Below, one piece after another: positions 1 through 9,107 of a stretch of DNA of 64,000 nucleotides. The translations under genes and the position numbers were made by a program. Numbering within the stretch: position 1 is the first letter of the stretch; each line of letters begins with the position of its first letter. The notes beneath the pieces were generated by a model, which worked only from the letters and a program-made list of their open reading frames with translations, made no database searches and was not told the origin of the DNA. Origin of the DNA: Caldilineaceae bacterium (GTDB lineage: Bacteria; Chloroflexota; Anaerolineae; Caldilineales; Caldilineaceae); the NCBI GenBank assembly GCA_020433455.1, contig JAGRCP010000042.1, positions 1 to 64,000 of the forward strand. The letters run 5' to 3'.

Positions 1-1650
1 GGCATCACCATCGACGTGGCCTACCGCTTCTTCGACACCGCGAAGCGCAAGTTCATCGTCGCCGACTGCCCCGGGCACGAGCAGTACACCCGCAACATGG
101 CGACCGGTGCGTCGACCGCCGACGTGGCGGTGGTGCTGGTGGACGCGCGCAAGGGCCTGCTGACGCAGACGCGCCGGCACAGCTACATCGTCTCCCTGCT
201 GGGGATTCGCGAGGTGATCGTCGCGGTCAACAAGATGGATCTGGTCGGCTACGACGAAGCGGTGTTTCGCGGGATCGCCGACGACTACGCCGAGCTGGCT
301 GCGCGCCTGGGTCTGGCGAGCGCGCAGTGCATCCCGCTGTCGGCGCTGCGCGGTGACAACGTGATGCAGGCTTCGCCGGCGATGGCCTGGTATCAGGGAC
401 CGCACCTGCTCGGAGCATTGGAATCCATCCAGCCGCAGCGGCATCGGCCCGATGCCCTGCGCATGGCCGTGCAGTGGGTGTGCCGCCCGAACCAGGACTT
501 CCGCGGTTTCGCCGGCCAGGTCCACGCGGGCACCGTGTCGGTCGGGCAACAGCTGGCCGCGCTGCCCTCCGGACGCAGCAGCCGGGTCAGCCGCATCGTC
601 TGCCGCGGCGCCGACGTCGAACAGGCAGGATCCGGCGAGCCGGTGGTCATCGCCCTCGAGGACGAGATCGACGTCAGCCGGGGCGACCTGCTGGTCGACG
701 CGCGGCATCCGGTGGAGGTGACCGACCAGTTCGCCGCCCACGTGCTGTGGATGACCGATGCGCCGCTGCTGCCCGGCCGGCCGTACTGGCTGAAGCTGGG
801 CAATCGCACGGTCGGTGCGTCGGTGACCGAGATCAAGCACCAGGTCGACGTCAACACGCAGGCCGAGCTGGCGGCCAAGCACCTCGAGCTCAACGGCGTC
901 GGATTGTGCAACCTGAGCCTGGATGCGCCGCTGCCGTTCGCGCCCTATCGCGACGACGCCCAGCTCGGCAGCTTCATCCTGATCGACAGGCAGACCCACG
1001 CCACCGCGGGTGCCGGCGTGGTCGAGTTCGCCCTGCGCCGCGCCGCGAACATCCATTGGCAGCATCTCGACCTCGATCGTCGTGCGCGCGCCGCGGCCAA
1101 GCACCAGCAACCACGCTGCGTGTGGTTTACCGGCCTCTCCGGCTCCGGCAAGTCGACCCTGGCCAACCTGCTCGACAAGCGCCTGCATGCGCGCGGCCAG
1201 CACACGTACGTGCTCGACGGCGACAACGTGCGCCACGGCCTCAACGGCGATCTCGGCTTCTCGGATGAAGACCGCCAGGAGAATATCCGCCGGGTGGCTG
1301 AAGTCGCGAAGCTGGCCTTCGACCACGGCGATCTGGTTATCTGCACCTTCATTTCGCCCTTCCAGAGCGACCGGGACTTCGCCCGCTCCCTCCTGCCGGA
1401 AGGCGACTTCTACGAAGTATTCGTCAAGTGCGATCTGGAAGTCTGCAAGCGGCGGGATCCCAAGGGGCTCTATCAAAAAGCCCTCAGCGGCGAGATTCCC
1501 CAGTTCACGGGCATCTCCTCGCCCTATGAGGAGCCGACCCAGCCGGAACTAGTCGTGGAGACGGACGTGCGCAGCGCCGAAGAGATCGTCGCCCAGATTC
1601 TGGAACAGTTGGCCAAGGACGGCGTGATTCAACTTCAGTTTGGCGGTTGA
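1..1650 (+). CDS. cysNC: Bifunctional sulfate adenylyltransferase subunit 1 / adenylylsulfate kinase (CysNC), 5' partial
   Basis: The reading frame is open from base 1, so the N-terminus (about 90 residues with the GTPase P-loop) lies outside the window. Visible are the EF-Tu-like GTPase motifs DCPGHEQY (about residues 22-29) and NKMD (77-80), a beta-barrel region, then a C-terminal APS kinase with Walker A GLSGSGKS (about 379-386), DGDNVRHGL and RDPKGLY. The GTPase half drives ATP sulfurylase (with CysD) to make APS and the kinase half phosphorylates APS to PAPS in the cytoplasm. It is followed by cysH. Odd: codons up to about base 1260 end almost always in G or C (only 2 exceptions in the first 75 codons I counted), whereas the last ~130 codons drop to roughly 78 percent, like the rest of the window. 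The break lies inside the kinase domain. Function is certain; gene integrity is not. Confidence 0.93.
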   Translation, partial: GITIDVAYRFFDTAKRKFIVADCPGHEQYTRNMATGASTADVAVVLVDARKGLLTQTRRHSYIVSLLGIREVIVAVNKMDLVGYDEAVFRGIADDYAELAARLGLASAQCIPLSALRGDNVMQASPAMAWYQGPHLLGALESIQPQRHRPDALRMAVQWVCRPNQDFRGFAGQVHAGTVSVGQQLAALPSGRSSRVSRIVCRGADVEQAGSGEPVVIALEDEIDVSRGDLLVDARHPVEVTDQFAAHVLWMTDAPLLPGRPYWLKLGNRTVGASVTEIKHQVDVNTQAELAAKHLELNGVGLCNLSLDAPLPFAPYRDDAQLGSFILIDRQTHATAGAGVVEFALRRAANIHWQHLDLDRRARAAAKHQQPRCVWFTGLSGSGKSTLANLLDKRLHARGQHTYVLDGDNVRHGLNGDLGFSDEDRQENIRRVAEVAKLAFDHGDLVICTFISPFQSDRDFARSLLPEGDFYEVFVKCDLEVCKRRDPKGLYQKALSGEIPQFTGISSPYEEPTQPELVVETDVRSAEEIVAQILEQLAKDGVIQLQFGG

Positions 1651-1669
1651 TTACCCGGCAGCTTATACT
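1640..1669 (+). promoter_or_regulatory. Candidate promoter for cysH
   Basis: TTGGCG at 1640-1645, an 18-base spacer and TATACT at 1664-1669, overlapping the end of cysNC. The spacing and hexamers match other promoters in this window. Predicted start is near 1676, giving an ~80-nt leader before cysH. Confidence 0.5.
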
Positions 1670-1683
1670 ATCGTCGTCATTCC

Positions 1684-1711
1684 AACGGCGGAGGCATGCG
1701 CCTCCGCCGTT
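1684..1711 (+). terminator. Perfect 12-bp hairpin in the cysH leader
   Basis: AACGGCGGAGGC (1684-1695), loop ATGC, GCCTCCGCCGTT (1700-1711), followed by a weak T-rich run (ATTGGTTT). It may end the cysNC transcript, or fold in the cysH leader, because the candidate promoter lies just upstream. Confidence 0.55.
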
Positions 1712-1754
1712 ATTGGTTTGGCGGGAGATATATAAGCGAGGCAAGCTTCGGTCA

Positions 1755-2498
1755 ATGCGCGGCAATGTGAGTCAACAAGCGAATCCAATCCTCGATCCGA
1801 TTGCCCTGAATGCGCGGCTGGAACTCCTGCACCCCAACCGGATATTGGAGTGGGCGTGGGCGACATTCTCTCCCCACATACGCGCGACATCCTCTTTCCA
1901 AACTCAGAGTCTTCCCCTTCTGCACATGATCAGCCGAGTTACGCCGGAAATGACGGTCATCTTCCTGGATACCGGCTTTCATTTTAATGAGACGCTGCTA
2001 TTTCGGGATCAACTGGTCGGAGAACTGGGCTTGCTGGTAGAGGACGTATTGCCCGGTCCGGAGTACGGCGGGTCTCGTCGGCAACGCAGCGAACTCCACC
2101 GTACGGATCCCGATATGTGCTGTTATCTTAACAAAGTAGAGCCGCTGCAACGCGCCAAAACCGGACTAAGCGCCTGGGTTACCGGCATTCGCCGCGACCA
2201 AACTCCAGCCCGGCGGGAAGCGCCCATCGTCAGCCTGGATAAGGACGGACGCTACAAAATCTGCCCATTAGCGAATTGGACGGATCGCGAAGTGTGGCAG
2301 TATATCAATAAGCACGATCTGCCCGTACATCCGCTACTGGCGCAAGGCTACATGAGCATCGGGTGCGCGCCCTGTACGCGTCCCGTCAGCGCCGACGAAG
2401 ATTATCGGGCCGGAAGGTGGGCGGACCGGCAAAAAACCGAATGCGGCTTGCACGACCATGCTGCGCGCACAACCGTTGTCAAACAAGCGGCATCATGA
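1755..2498 (+). CDS. cysH: Assimilatory phosphoadenylyl-/adenylyl-sulfate reductase
   Basis: A 247-residue PAPS-reductase-family protein that reduces APS or PAPS to sulfite with thioredoxin. It carries the Cys pairs CC (residues 122-123) and CxxC (204 and 207) that bind a [4Fe-4S] cluster in the bacterial APS-reductase type, and a C-terminal ECGLH motif with the catalytic Cys at 230. Established knowledge: cluster-containing members usually use APS, though some use both. The ATG at 1755 is preferred over the in-frame ATG at 1647, which would extend through the leader hairpin. The stop overlaps the next gene by ATGA. Codon use is less GC-biased than in the first part of cysNC. Confidence 0.9.
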   Translation: MRGNVSQQANPILDPIALNARLELLHPNRILEWAWATFSPHIRATSSFQTQSLPLLHMISRVTPEMTVIFLDTGFHFNETLLFRDQLVGELGLLVEDVLPGPEYGGSRRQRSELHRTDPDMCCYLNKVEPLQRAKTGLSAWVTGIRRDQTPARREAPIVSLDKDGRYKICPLANWTDREVWQYINKHDLPVHPLLAQGYMSIGCAPCTRPVSADEDYRAGRWADRQKTECGLHDHAARTTVVKQAAS

Positions 2499-3451
2499 GC
2501 GAGCAGCCAAAGCGCATTCTCATCACCGGCGGTTGCGGCTATTTGGGCAGCCGACTCCTCCGCGATCTGACCTTAACCAGTCAGGATTCTCTCGAAGTCA
2601 TCCGCGTGCTGGATAACCTTTCCACCGGCGATTTGCGAGCGATGCAACATCTGCCCACGGGGCCGACGTATGAGTTTATGGAGGCGGATATCATCGATCC
2701 CGGTACGCTGACCTTGGCGGTACAGGGTATGGATGCGGTTATTCATCTGGCCGCGCTGGTGCGCACGCCCCTCAGCTTTGAAAATCCGGCTTGGCTTCAG
2801 CAGGTCAATCATTGGGGCACGAGTCACCTGGCGGAGGCGTGCATTCGAGCAGGCGTTCCTCGCCTTATATTTACCAGCAGTACGGCCGTCTATGGACCGG
2901 GCGGTCCGTTTGATGAATCGGCGTTTTGTCGCCCTCAAGGCAGTTATGCCGAAACCAAATTGGCTGCGGAGCAAGTCTTAGAAAACGCCCGCCGCCGCGG
3001 ACTGCGAGCGACGAGCTTGCGCCTTAGTTCCCTTTACGGCCTCGCCCCCATCACTCGCTACAACAGCGTAGCCAACCGCTTGGCCTACCTTGCAGGCGTA
3101 GGTCGTCCGCTTACCATATACGGCAGCGGCGAACAGCGACGCCCCTTTTTGCATGTGGAGGACGCGGCCGGAGCCGTAATTGACGCCCTGTACCATGCCG
3201 AATGGGCGGACCAACAGGCGCTCAACGTAGTGGGCGAGACGCTTACCATTCAAGCCCTGGCGCATCGACTGTCGGCCGTCAAGCCGGACATCACGCTGCG
3301 CTACACCGATCAGGATGTCCGCACCCACTACTCATTCGATATCAACGGACGACGTTTGCGCGAACTGGGCTGGGCGCCCAGAGTCAACATAGAAGAAGGG
3401 CTGGCAGAGATTGTCAAGTCATTCTCCGGGGTTACCACGCCCAAACGCTGA
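2495..3451 (+). CDS. NAD-dependent epimerase/dehydratase (extended SDR family)
   Basis: A 318-residue extended short-chain dehydrogenase. It opens with the nucleotide-binding glycine motif GGCGYLGS (about residues 11-18), has SSTAVYG and a catalytic YAETK (Tyr151, Lys155). The family interconverts nucleotide sugars such as UDP-glucose/galactose. The start ATG overlaps the cysH stop (ATGA), so it is translationally coupled to cysH, which is unusual for a sugar epimerase; a sulfated or sulfo-sugar role is possible but only inferred. It converges on the ABC permease gene with a 28-base gap. Confidence 0.82.
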   Translation: MSEQPKRILITGGCGYLGSRLLRDLTLTSQDSLEVIRVLDNLSTGDLRAMQHLPTGPTYEFMEADIIDPGTLTLAVQGMDAVIHLAALVRTPLSFENPAWLQQVNHWGTSHLAEACIRAGVPRLIFTSSTAVYGPGGPFDESAFCRPQGSYAETKLAAEQVLENARRRGLRATSLRLSSLYGLAPITRYNSVANRLAYLAGVGRPLTIYGSGEQRRPFLHVEDAAGAVIDALYHAEWADQQALNVVGETLTIQALAHRLSAVKPDITLRYTDQDVRTHYSFDINGRRLRELGWAPRVNIEEGLAEIVKSFSGVTTPKR

Positions 3452-3479
3452 CCGCCCGAATCCCATAGACGGACCGCGC

Positions 3480-4262
3480 CTACTGCATATTATCCGCATA
3501 GCGCAGATGCAACATGGTCCCGACCGCACATACGATAAACGTTGCGCCGAGCACGATGAGACTACCCGGCGTCAGGGTCTCCACACGCGGCCCGGCCACC
3601 CCGGCGAAAAGGGGCGCAATCGACCAGGGAAACCATTTTCCCCAGCCGGTGGCGCCCACCACCATCCCCAACATGAGCATGAAAATCGTAAAGCCCAGGG
3701 GAGCAAGATAGCCCCGCCCCCACAGAGCCACCCACGCCACCGCAGGCGTAAGCAGCCAGGCGACCAGGCCAATCAGGAAAAGTTCGCCGGCCGCAGGCAG
3801 GATGACCCGCAGGTCAAAGCCGGGCAAGGCCAGCAGCCATCCTACAACAAAGCCTTCCACCGCCAGCCACCCAATCAGCAGCCCAAACCAGAAGAGCGCC
3901 GTCACCAGCTTGGCCGTAACAAAATGATGACGGGCTACAGGCAGAGCCAGCAGATTCTTGATTGTGCCGTCGGCGTATTCCCGACCGAATAAATAGGCCG
4001 TGATGACCGCAATCAGGATCGTACCGCCGATACCCAGTGCCTGGAGCAGCATGGCGATATAGCCGGGCCAGTCAGCCACAGCTCCGGCAAATTGGGCCTT
4101 CTGCCCCAGCAGGCCCAGCTGGGTTGCGCGGTCCGGCTCTTTCACCACCCACATGAAGAGCCCGCTCACCAGTGGCATGAGAGAAACGCCCAGCCACGAA
4201 ATCCACGTGATGGGGCTGCGGCGCAACTTGCTCATCTCCGTGATCAGGACGGTTTTGAACAT
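3480..4262 (-). CDS. ABC-2 type transporter permease
   Basis: A 260-residue integral membrane protein with about six hydrophobic segments, matching the ABC-2 permease architecture: an N-terminal helix after a basic start (KLRRSPITWISWLG), a soluble loop, then five helices with YADGTIKNLLALPV, a motif typical of ABC-2 permeases. It pairs with the ATPase encoded just upstream (19-base overlap) to form an exporter in the cytoplasmic membrane. Substrate is not evident. It sits in the TetR-ATPase-permease operon. Confidence 0.85.
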   Translation of the reverse strand: MFKTVLITEMSKLRRSPITWISWLGVSLMPLVSGLFMWVVKEPDRATQLGLLGQKAQFAGAVADWPGYIAMLLQALGIGGTILIAVITAYLFGREYADGTIKNLLALPVARHHFVTAKLVTALFWFGLLIGWLAVEGFVVGWLLALPGFDLRVILPAAGELFLIGLVAWLLTPAVAWVALWGRGYLAPLGFTIFMLMLGMVVGATGWGKWFPWSIAPLFAGVAGPRVETLTPGSLIVLGATFIVCAVGTMLHLRYADNMQ

Positions 4263-5173
4263 GACGCCTCCTCCGTGATGCGCATAAAGTAGGCTTCCAG
4301 GCTCTCTTCCTCCGGGCAGAGCCGGGTCAGGTTCAATCCGGCATCTACCAGCAGCCGGGCGATCTCCGGGGCCTGCTCCGGCCGTGCAGGGATGCGAAGC
4401 AGGCCATCGGCCGCGTGCGGTACGACAGCAAAACCAAGGCGCGCGGCCAGCAGATCAGCGGCCCGCTCCGGCTCCGCCACGCCCACGAGGAGCGTACGTC
4501 GGGTGCGGGCGTGCAGTTGAGCGACCGGCATATCCTCGATGATGCGGCCGTTGTGGATGATGCCGATACGGTCGGCCAGTTGTCCGATCTCGCCCAGGAT
4601 GTGGCTGGAGAGAAAAATAGTTACGCCTTGCTCGTCGGCCAGTCCGCGCAGGAGGGCGCGCACCTCTACGATGCCGCCGGGATCCAGCCCGTTGGCCGGC
4701 TCATCCAGGATAAGCAACTCGGGCTGCGCGATCATTGCCCGGGCCAGAGCCAGGCGCTGCTTGTTGCCCAGGGAAAGATGACCGGCCCGGCGATTGGCAT
4801 ACTCGGCAAGACCCAGTTGCGCGATAATCGCATCCACCGCCGTTTGGGGCTGCCCCATGAGCCGGCACTGGATGGCCAGATTTTCGCGTACGGTAAGGTT
4901 GGGGTAGGCAGTCGCCGTCTCCACCAGATAGCCGACCCGGCTGAAGACTTTGCGCACGCCCGGCCGGATGGTTTCCCCCAGCAGAACGACTTCTCCTTCG
5001 GTCGGCCGGATGAGGCCCAGAAACATGCGGATGGTGGTGGTTTTGCCCGCCCCGTTCCGCCCCAAAAAGCCGTAGATTTCGCCCCGCCGAACCGTAAGAT
5101 CGATCTTGTCCACCGCCTGCACCGGGCCGTACCGCTTGCTTAGGTTGCGTGCAGCAATCACGATGTCACCCAT
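4244..5173 (-). CDS. ABC transporter ATP-binding protein
   Basis: A 309-residue ATPase of the drug/antibiotic exporter (CcmA/NatA-like) group. Walker A GRNGAGKTTT (about 38-47), signature LSLGNKQRLALARA, Walker B LLILDEPANGLD and the switch His in LSSH are all present, so it should be active. The start ATG at 5173 lies 8 bases inside the end of the TetR gene, and the permease gene overlaps its 3' end, so the three are co-transcribed and probably coupled. The C-terminal ~90 residues form a poorly conserved extra domain usual in this group. Confidence 0.92.
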   Translation of the reverse strand: MGDIVIAARNLSKRYGPVQAVDKIDLTVRRGEIYGFLGRNGAGKTTTIRMFLGLIRPTEGEVVLLGETIRPGVRKVFSRVGYLVETATAYPNLTVRENLAIQCRLMGQPQTAVDAIIAQLGLAEYANRRAGHLSLGNKQRLALARAMIAQPELLILDEPANGLDPGGIVEVRALLRGLADEQGVTIFLSSHILGEIGQLADRIGIIHNGRIIEDMPVAQLHARTRRTLLVGVAEPERAADLLAARLGFAVVPHAADGLLRIPARPEQAPEIARLLVDAGLNLTRLCPEEESLEAYFMRITEEASCSKPS

Positions 5174-5789
5174 GATTGCCCTCCTCCTCCCCCGGTATGA
5201 CGCCGCCATAGCCCAGCGCGCGCAAGGCCGGCTCCAGCGCGGCCGTCATGGCCGGACCCAGGTCGGCGCGTGCCGGATACGCCCATTCCAGCGCGCCCGC
5301 ACCACCGAGTACGAACCATGCGGCCAGATGAGGATCCGTGACGGTAAAATCGCTCTCGGCCACGCCCTGCTCAACAAGCACTGCCACCAAAGGAGCCATG
5401 CGGGCCGTCAGGCGTTCGGCCATCTGCATGTGAATGACCCGATTTTCGGGCCGATGGTAAATCCGGGCTGCCTCCCAACCCGCGGGATCGGCAGCCCGGG
5501 CCGCCATGATCCGCCAGAGCGCGGCAAAGCGATCGACGGCCCGCCCCGTCATGCCTTCTACGGCGGCGCCCATGGCATCAACCATGACGTTGGCCATCTC
5601 CTCGACCACACCGTTGATGACGGCGTCCTTGGAGTCGAAGTAGAGATAAAACGTCCCCTTGGCCACACCTGCCGCCTCCGCGATATCGCTCACTGTGGCT
5701 GCGGCCACGCCCTTTTGTCGAAAGACCTGGGCGGCTGCGGTGAGTAACGCGTGGCGCCGTTCGGCAGGGTCTGTACGTTTGGGGGTCAT
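5166..5789 (-). CDS. TetR family transcriptional regulator
   Basis: A 207-residue regulator with the N-terminal TetR helix-turn-helix (DIAEAAGVAKGTFYLYF, about residues 33-49) and a variable ligand-binding C-terminus. It is first in an operon with an ABC exporter, and a perfect 16-bp inverted repeat lies 14 bases in front of its start, so autorepression together with exporter control is the natural reading. The inducer is unknown. Confidence 0.92.
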   Translation of the reverse strand: MTPKRTDPAERRHALLTAAAQVFRQKGVAAATVSDIAEAAGVAKGTFYLYFDSKDAVINGVVEEMANVMVDAMGAAVEGMTGRAVDRFAALWRIMAARAADPAGWEAARIYHRPENRVIHMQMAERLTARMAPLVAVLVEQGVAESDFTVTDPHLAAWFVLGGAGALEWAYPARADLGPAMTAALEPALRALGYGGVIPGEEEGNHG

Positions 5790-5802
5790 CCTAATTTCCT
5801 TT

Positions 5803-5837
5803 ATTCTATAATGACTGACCGTCAGTCATTATAGAAT
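5803..5837. promoter_or_regulatory. Palindromic operator for the TetR-ABC operon
   Basis: A perfect inverted repeat with 16-bp arms (5803-5818 and 5822-5837) around a 3-base centre. The core TGACTGACCGTCAGTCA has the TGAC(N)GTCA look of many TetR-family operators, and both arms contain TATAAT, so repressor binding would cover a -10 box on either strand. Confidence 0.8.
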
Positions 5838-6033
5838 CATTATCACTTACCGGGCAAATTCCTAAATATGATCGGCGCCGTTGGGCGCGGCAGAGGACAG
5901 AGCGTCCCATTTGCCCCAATTTCGTTACCCGATTACCATTGGGCCCAACCATCTGCGTAAAAAGAAGGCCGGTTCGACCGGCGTTGAGCCAACATTTCCG
6001 AGTGAAAATCAACCAGCCAATATGGAGTTCATG

Positions 6034-7548
6034 ATGAGCCAATATGTCGCGGCCATTGATCAGGGCACCACCAGCACCCGCTGCATGATCTTCAACCATG
6101 CCGGCGAGGTCATCAGCATGGACCAGAAAGAGCACAAGCAGATTCATCCCCAACCCGGCTGGGTCGAACATGACCCCATGGAAATTTGGGCCAATACGGA
6201 AGCGGTCGTGCAGGGTGCATTGGCCAAGGCGCAGCTCTCCGCCGACCAGATCGCAGCCGTGGGGATTACCAATCAACGGGAGACGACGATCATTTGGGAT
6301 CGCCGTACGGGCAAGCCGCTCTACAATGCAGTGGTCTGGATGGACACGCGCAACAATAAGCTTGTAGCCGATCTGGCGGCGCGCCATGGCGGCCAGGACG
6401 CCTTCCGCTCCAGGACGGGGCTGCCATTGGCCACTTACTTTTCGGGCCTCAAGGTCAGGTGGCTGATGGAGAATGCCCGGGAAGCGCTGGCCGCGGTCGC
6501 CGCGGGCGATGCGCTTTTCGGCACGATTGACACCTGGCTGGTCTACAACCTGACGGGCGGCGTTGCGGGCGGCAAGTACGTCACCGACGTGACCAATGCC
6601 TCCCGCACCATGCTCATGAATATCGAGACGCTGACCTGGGATGAAGAGATGTGCGCTACGTTGGGCGTTCCCCGCACCATGCTGCCGGAAATTCGTTCTT
6701 CCTCGGAAATCTACGGGTATACAACGGAAGACGGACCGTTTGGCGCGCGCATTCCCGTGGCGGGCATTTTGGGCGACCAGCAGGCGGCAACCGTGGGCCA
6801 GGCCTGCTTTGCGCCCGGCGAGGCCAAGAACACCTATGGGACCGGCTGCTTCATGATCCTCAATACCGGAACGGAGCTCCAGCACTCCCAAAACGGGCTG
6901 CTCACCACCGTCTGCTATCGCTTCGGGGATGAGCCCGCGGTCTATGCCCTGGAAGGTTCGATTGCTATCGCGGGCGCGCTCGTCCAGTGGCTGCGAGACA
7001 ATCTTCAGATCATCGCCAGTGCGCCGGAGGTGGAGCAATTGGCTCGCAGCGTAGAGGATAACGGCGGCATCTACTTCGTACCGGCCTTCTCCGGCCTCTA
7101 TGCGCCGTACTGGCGGGATGACGCTCGGGGCGTCATCGCCGGCATGACTCGCTACGTAAATCGGGGCCACTTCGCCCGGGCCGCGCTGGAAGCGACCGCT
7201 TACCAAACCCGGGAGGTTATCGACGCCATGGAGGCTGATTCCGGCGTTCCGCTTCAGGCCCTGAAGGTAGATGGCGGCATGGTGCAGAACGAGCTGCTCA
7301 TGCAGTTTCAGGCCGACATATTGGGCGTGCCGGTCATTCGCCCCAAAATTTCCGAAACAACGGCCCTGGGCGCGGCCTATGCCGCAGGCCTGGCCGTAGG
7401 TTTCTGGCAGAGCACCGACGAGATGCGGGCCAATTGGGGCGAAGACAAGCGATGGAGTCCCAATATGGATGAGGAGAAGCGCGCCGAACTCTATGCCGAG
7501 TGGAAGAAAGCCGTCACGCGCACTTTTGATTGGGTGGCGCAGGGGTGA
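6034..7548 (+). CDS. glpK: Glycerol kinase
   Basis: A 504-residue FGGY-family kinase, the usual length for GlpK (about 500). It shows the N-terminal phosphate motif DQGTTSTR, substrate region residues in [19 protein letters not shown], and the C-terminal [19 protein letters not shown]. It phosphorylates glycerol to sn-glycerol 3-phosphate in the cytoplasm. The start at 6034 follows GGAG by 6 bases; ATGs at 6031 and 6022 are also in frame. No glycerol facilitator or glpD is adjacent, and a VanZ-like gene overlaps its stop. Confidence 0.95.
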   Translation: MSQYVAAIDQGTTSTRCMIFNHAGEVISMDQKEHKQIHPQPGWVEHDPMEIWANTEAVVQGALAKAQLSADQIAAVGITNQRETTIIWDRRTGKPLYNAVVWMDTRNNKLVADLAARHGGQDAFRSRTGLPLATYFSGLKVRWLMENAREALAAVAAGDALFGTIDTWLVYNLTGGVAGGKYVTDVTNASRTMLMNIETLTWDEEMCATLGVPRTMLPEIRSSSEIYGYTTEDGPFGARIPVAGILGDQQAATVGQACFAPGEAKNTYGTGCFMILNTGTELQHSQNGLLTTVCYRFGDEPAVYALEGSIAIAGALVQWLRDNLQIIASAPEVEQLARSVEDNGGIYFVPAFSGLYAPYWRDDARGVIAGMTRYVNRGHFARAALEATAYQTREVIDAMEADSGVPLQALKVDGGMVQNELLMQFQADILGVPVIRPKISETTALGAAYAAGLAVGFWQSTDEMRANWGEDKRWSPNMDEEKRAELYAEWKKAVTRTFDWVAQG

Positions 7549-7967
7549 GCCAGTTGTCGCCAGCCGCCCGGACGCGCCTCTTTGCCGGCGCGCTTTTGTG
7601 TCTGATGGGGGCGCTCTTCGGATTGATTGTCTTTTGGGCCGATACGGGAACTATGCCCGCCTTCATCATGCGCCTCTACGCCTTTCCGTACGGAGACAAG
7701 GCAGGGCATTTTCTGCTCATGGGGCTGATTTCGGCCGTGGCGAATATCGCTCTGGCCGGACGGCGGCTGCATGTGGGGCGGTTTCATCCGCTTGCAGGAA
7801 GCGTGCTGGTCGCGACGATCGTCAGCGCGGAGGAGCTGTCGCAGCGCTGGTTCAGCGGTCGGACTTTTTCCCCTGTCGATTTGGGCTTCAGCCTGCTGGG
7901 CATCTGGTCGGCCGGCATTCTGGCGGAGAAGCTGCGCAACAGTTTCCACCGTTTCACAAGAAAGTAG
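7545..7967 (+). CDS. VanZ-like membrane protein
   Basis: About 140 residues with four hydrophobic segments and the VanZ-family features [14 protein letters not shown] and AEELSQ. The family includes teicoplanin-resistance VanZ, but most members have no known role. I place the start at GTG 7545, overlapping the glpK stop (GTGA); a TTG at 7530 is the alternative. Confidence 0.72.
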   Translation: MSQLSPAARTRLFAGALLCLMGALFGLIVFWADTGTMPAFIMRLYAFPYGDKAGHFLLMGLISAVANIALAGRRLHVGRFHPLAGSVLVATIVSAEELSQRWFSGRTFSPVDLGFSLLGIWSAGILAEKLRNSFHRFTRK

Positions 7968-7971
7968 CGCC

Positions 7972-8502
7972 ATGCAAACGTACATCATCCTGATTCGCGG
8001 CGTGACGCCGACCGGCAAAAATCGCGTCCCCATGGTCGAATTGCGTACAGCCCTTCACGCAGCCGGCCTGCACAACGTGAACACCTACATCCAGAGCGGC
8101 AACGTCCTCGCCCAGAGTGAACTGGAACCGACGGCGCTGGAGCAGCTTGTGCATAACGTGATTGCCGATCAGTTCGGCGGCGACTTAACCATCCTGGCCC
8201 GTACGCCGGAGGAGCACGACGCCGTGCTCGCGGGCAACCCCTTCGGCGTAGAAGAGACGAAACGCCTCTATTTTACCCAACTGGCGTCGGAGCCGGAGCC
8301 GGAGCGCCTCCAGGAATTCCTGGCGCTGGACTTTGCGCCCGATCAGGTGCGCGTAGCCGGCAAGGTCATCTACACGCTTTACGCCGATAAATACAGCAGT
8401 TCAAAAATCAACAACAACTTCTTCGAGCGCAAGCTCAAAGTTCGGGCTACGACCCGTAATTTCAACACCATGACCCGATTGGCGGATATGGCAAAGGCAT
8501 GA
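7972..8502 (+). CDS. DUF1697 family protein
   Basis: A 176-residue soluble protein with the family pattern: an N-terminal strand ([18 protein letters not shown]), [14 protein letters not shown], and a C-terminal [19 protein letters not shown] followed by [10 protein letters not shown]. The family is widespread with no established function. It begins 4 bases after the VanZ-like gene and is followed 16 bases later by msrB, so the three form one transcription unit with glpK. Confidence 0.8.
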   Translation: MQTYIILIRGVTPTGKNRVPMVELRTALHAAGLHNVNTYIQSGNVLAQSELEPTALEQLVHNVIADQFGGDLTILARTPEEHDAVLAGNPFGVEETKRLYFTQLASEPEPERLQEFLALDFAPDQVRVAGKVIYTLYADKYSSSKINNNFFERKLKVRATTRNFNTMTRLADMAKA

Positions 8503-8518
8503 GCATTTACAGGAGAAA

Positions 8519-8965
8519 ATGATGGCCGACTATACCAAACCCAATGATGCGGAATTGCGCAACTCCCTTACGCCGGAGCAGTATCGCATCACCCAGCAGC
8601 AGGGCACGGAGCCGCCCTTCCGCAATGAATTCTGGGATCACAAAGAGGCGGGGCTCTATGTGGATATCGTCTCCGGCGAACCGCTGTTTACCTCGCTGGA
8701 TAAATTTGATTCGGGCTGCGGCTGGCCCAGCTTCACACAGCCGGTGGCCGAGAGTAACGTCACCGATCGGCTGGATACCAGCCACGGCATGCGCCGCACG
8801 GAAGTCCGCTCCAGGCACGGCGATTCTCACCTGGGCCACGTTTTCAACGACGGCCCCCGCCCCACGGGACTGCGCTACTGCATCAATTCGGCGGCTCTGC
8901 GCTTCATTCCCGTCGATCAGTTGGAGGCGGAAGGCTACGGGGAGTATGCGAAGCTGTTCGAGTGA
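8519..8965 (+). CDS. msrB: Peptide-methionine (R)-S-oxide reductase
   Basis: A 148-residue MsrB that reduces methionine-R-sulfoxide in oxidised proteins. Visible are the SGCGWPSF motif with a likely resolving Cys, HLGHVF, and the catalytic Cys in RYCINS. The paired CxxC zinc motifs of zinc-type MsrB are absent, so this is the zinc-free form. AGGAG at 8511-8515 serves either ATG 8519 or ATG 8522; the second has the better spacing. Confidence 0.95.
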   Translation: MMADYTKPNDAELRNSLTPEQYRITQQQGTEPPFRNEFWDHKEAGLYVDIVSGEPLFTSLDKFDSGCGWPSFTQPVAESNVTDRLDTSHGMRRTEVRSRHGDSHLGHVFNDGPRPTGLRYCINSAALRFIPVDQLEAEGYGEYAKLFE

Positions 8966-9045
8966 GGCGCAAGCGGCAGAGAGGCGGATCGGCACGGAGG
9001 CCGATCCCTACAGGTTTTTCTGCATTGATCTGAAGCGGGCATAAA

Positions 9046-9077
9046 AAACGGGGCCGGTAGTAATGCCGGCCCCGTTT
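9046..9077. terminator. Bidirectional intrinsic terminator
   Basis: AAACGGGGCCGG (9046-9057), an 8-base loop, and CCGGCCCCGTTT (9066-9077), with an A run before and T run after. It sits between msrB (+) and upp (-) and can serve both. Confidence 0.88.
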
Positions 9078-9107
9078 CTCATTGCTTATTCCTCGTTCCT
9101 GTTTCCT

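Noticed and set aside
5806-7206. 466-aa open frame antisense to glpK
   Set aside because: It is a shadow of the high-GC glpK frame; no RBS, no recognisable domains, and glpK is strongly supported.
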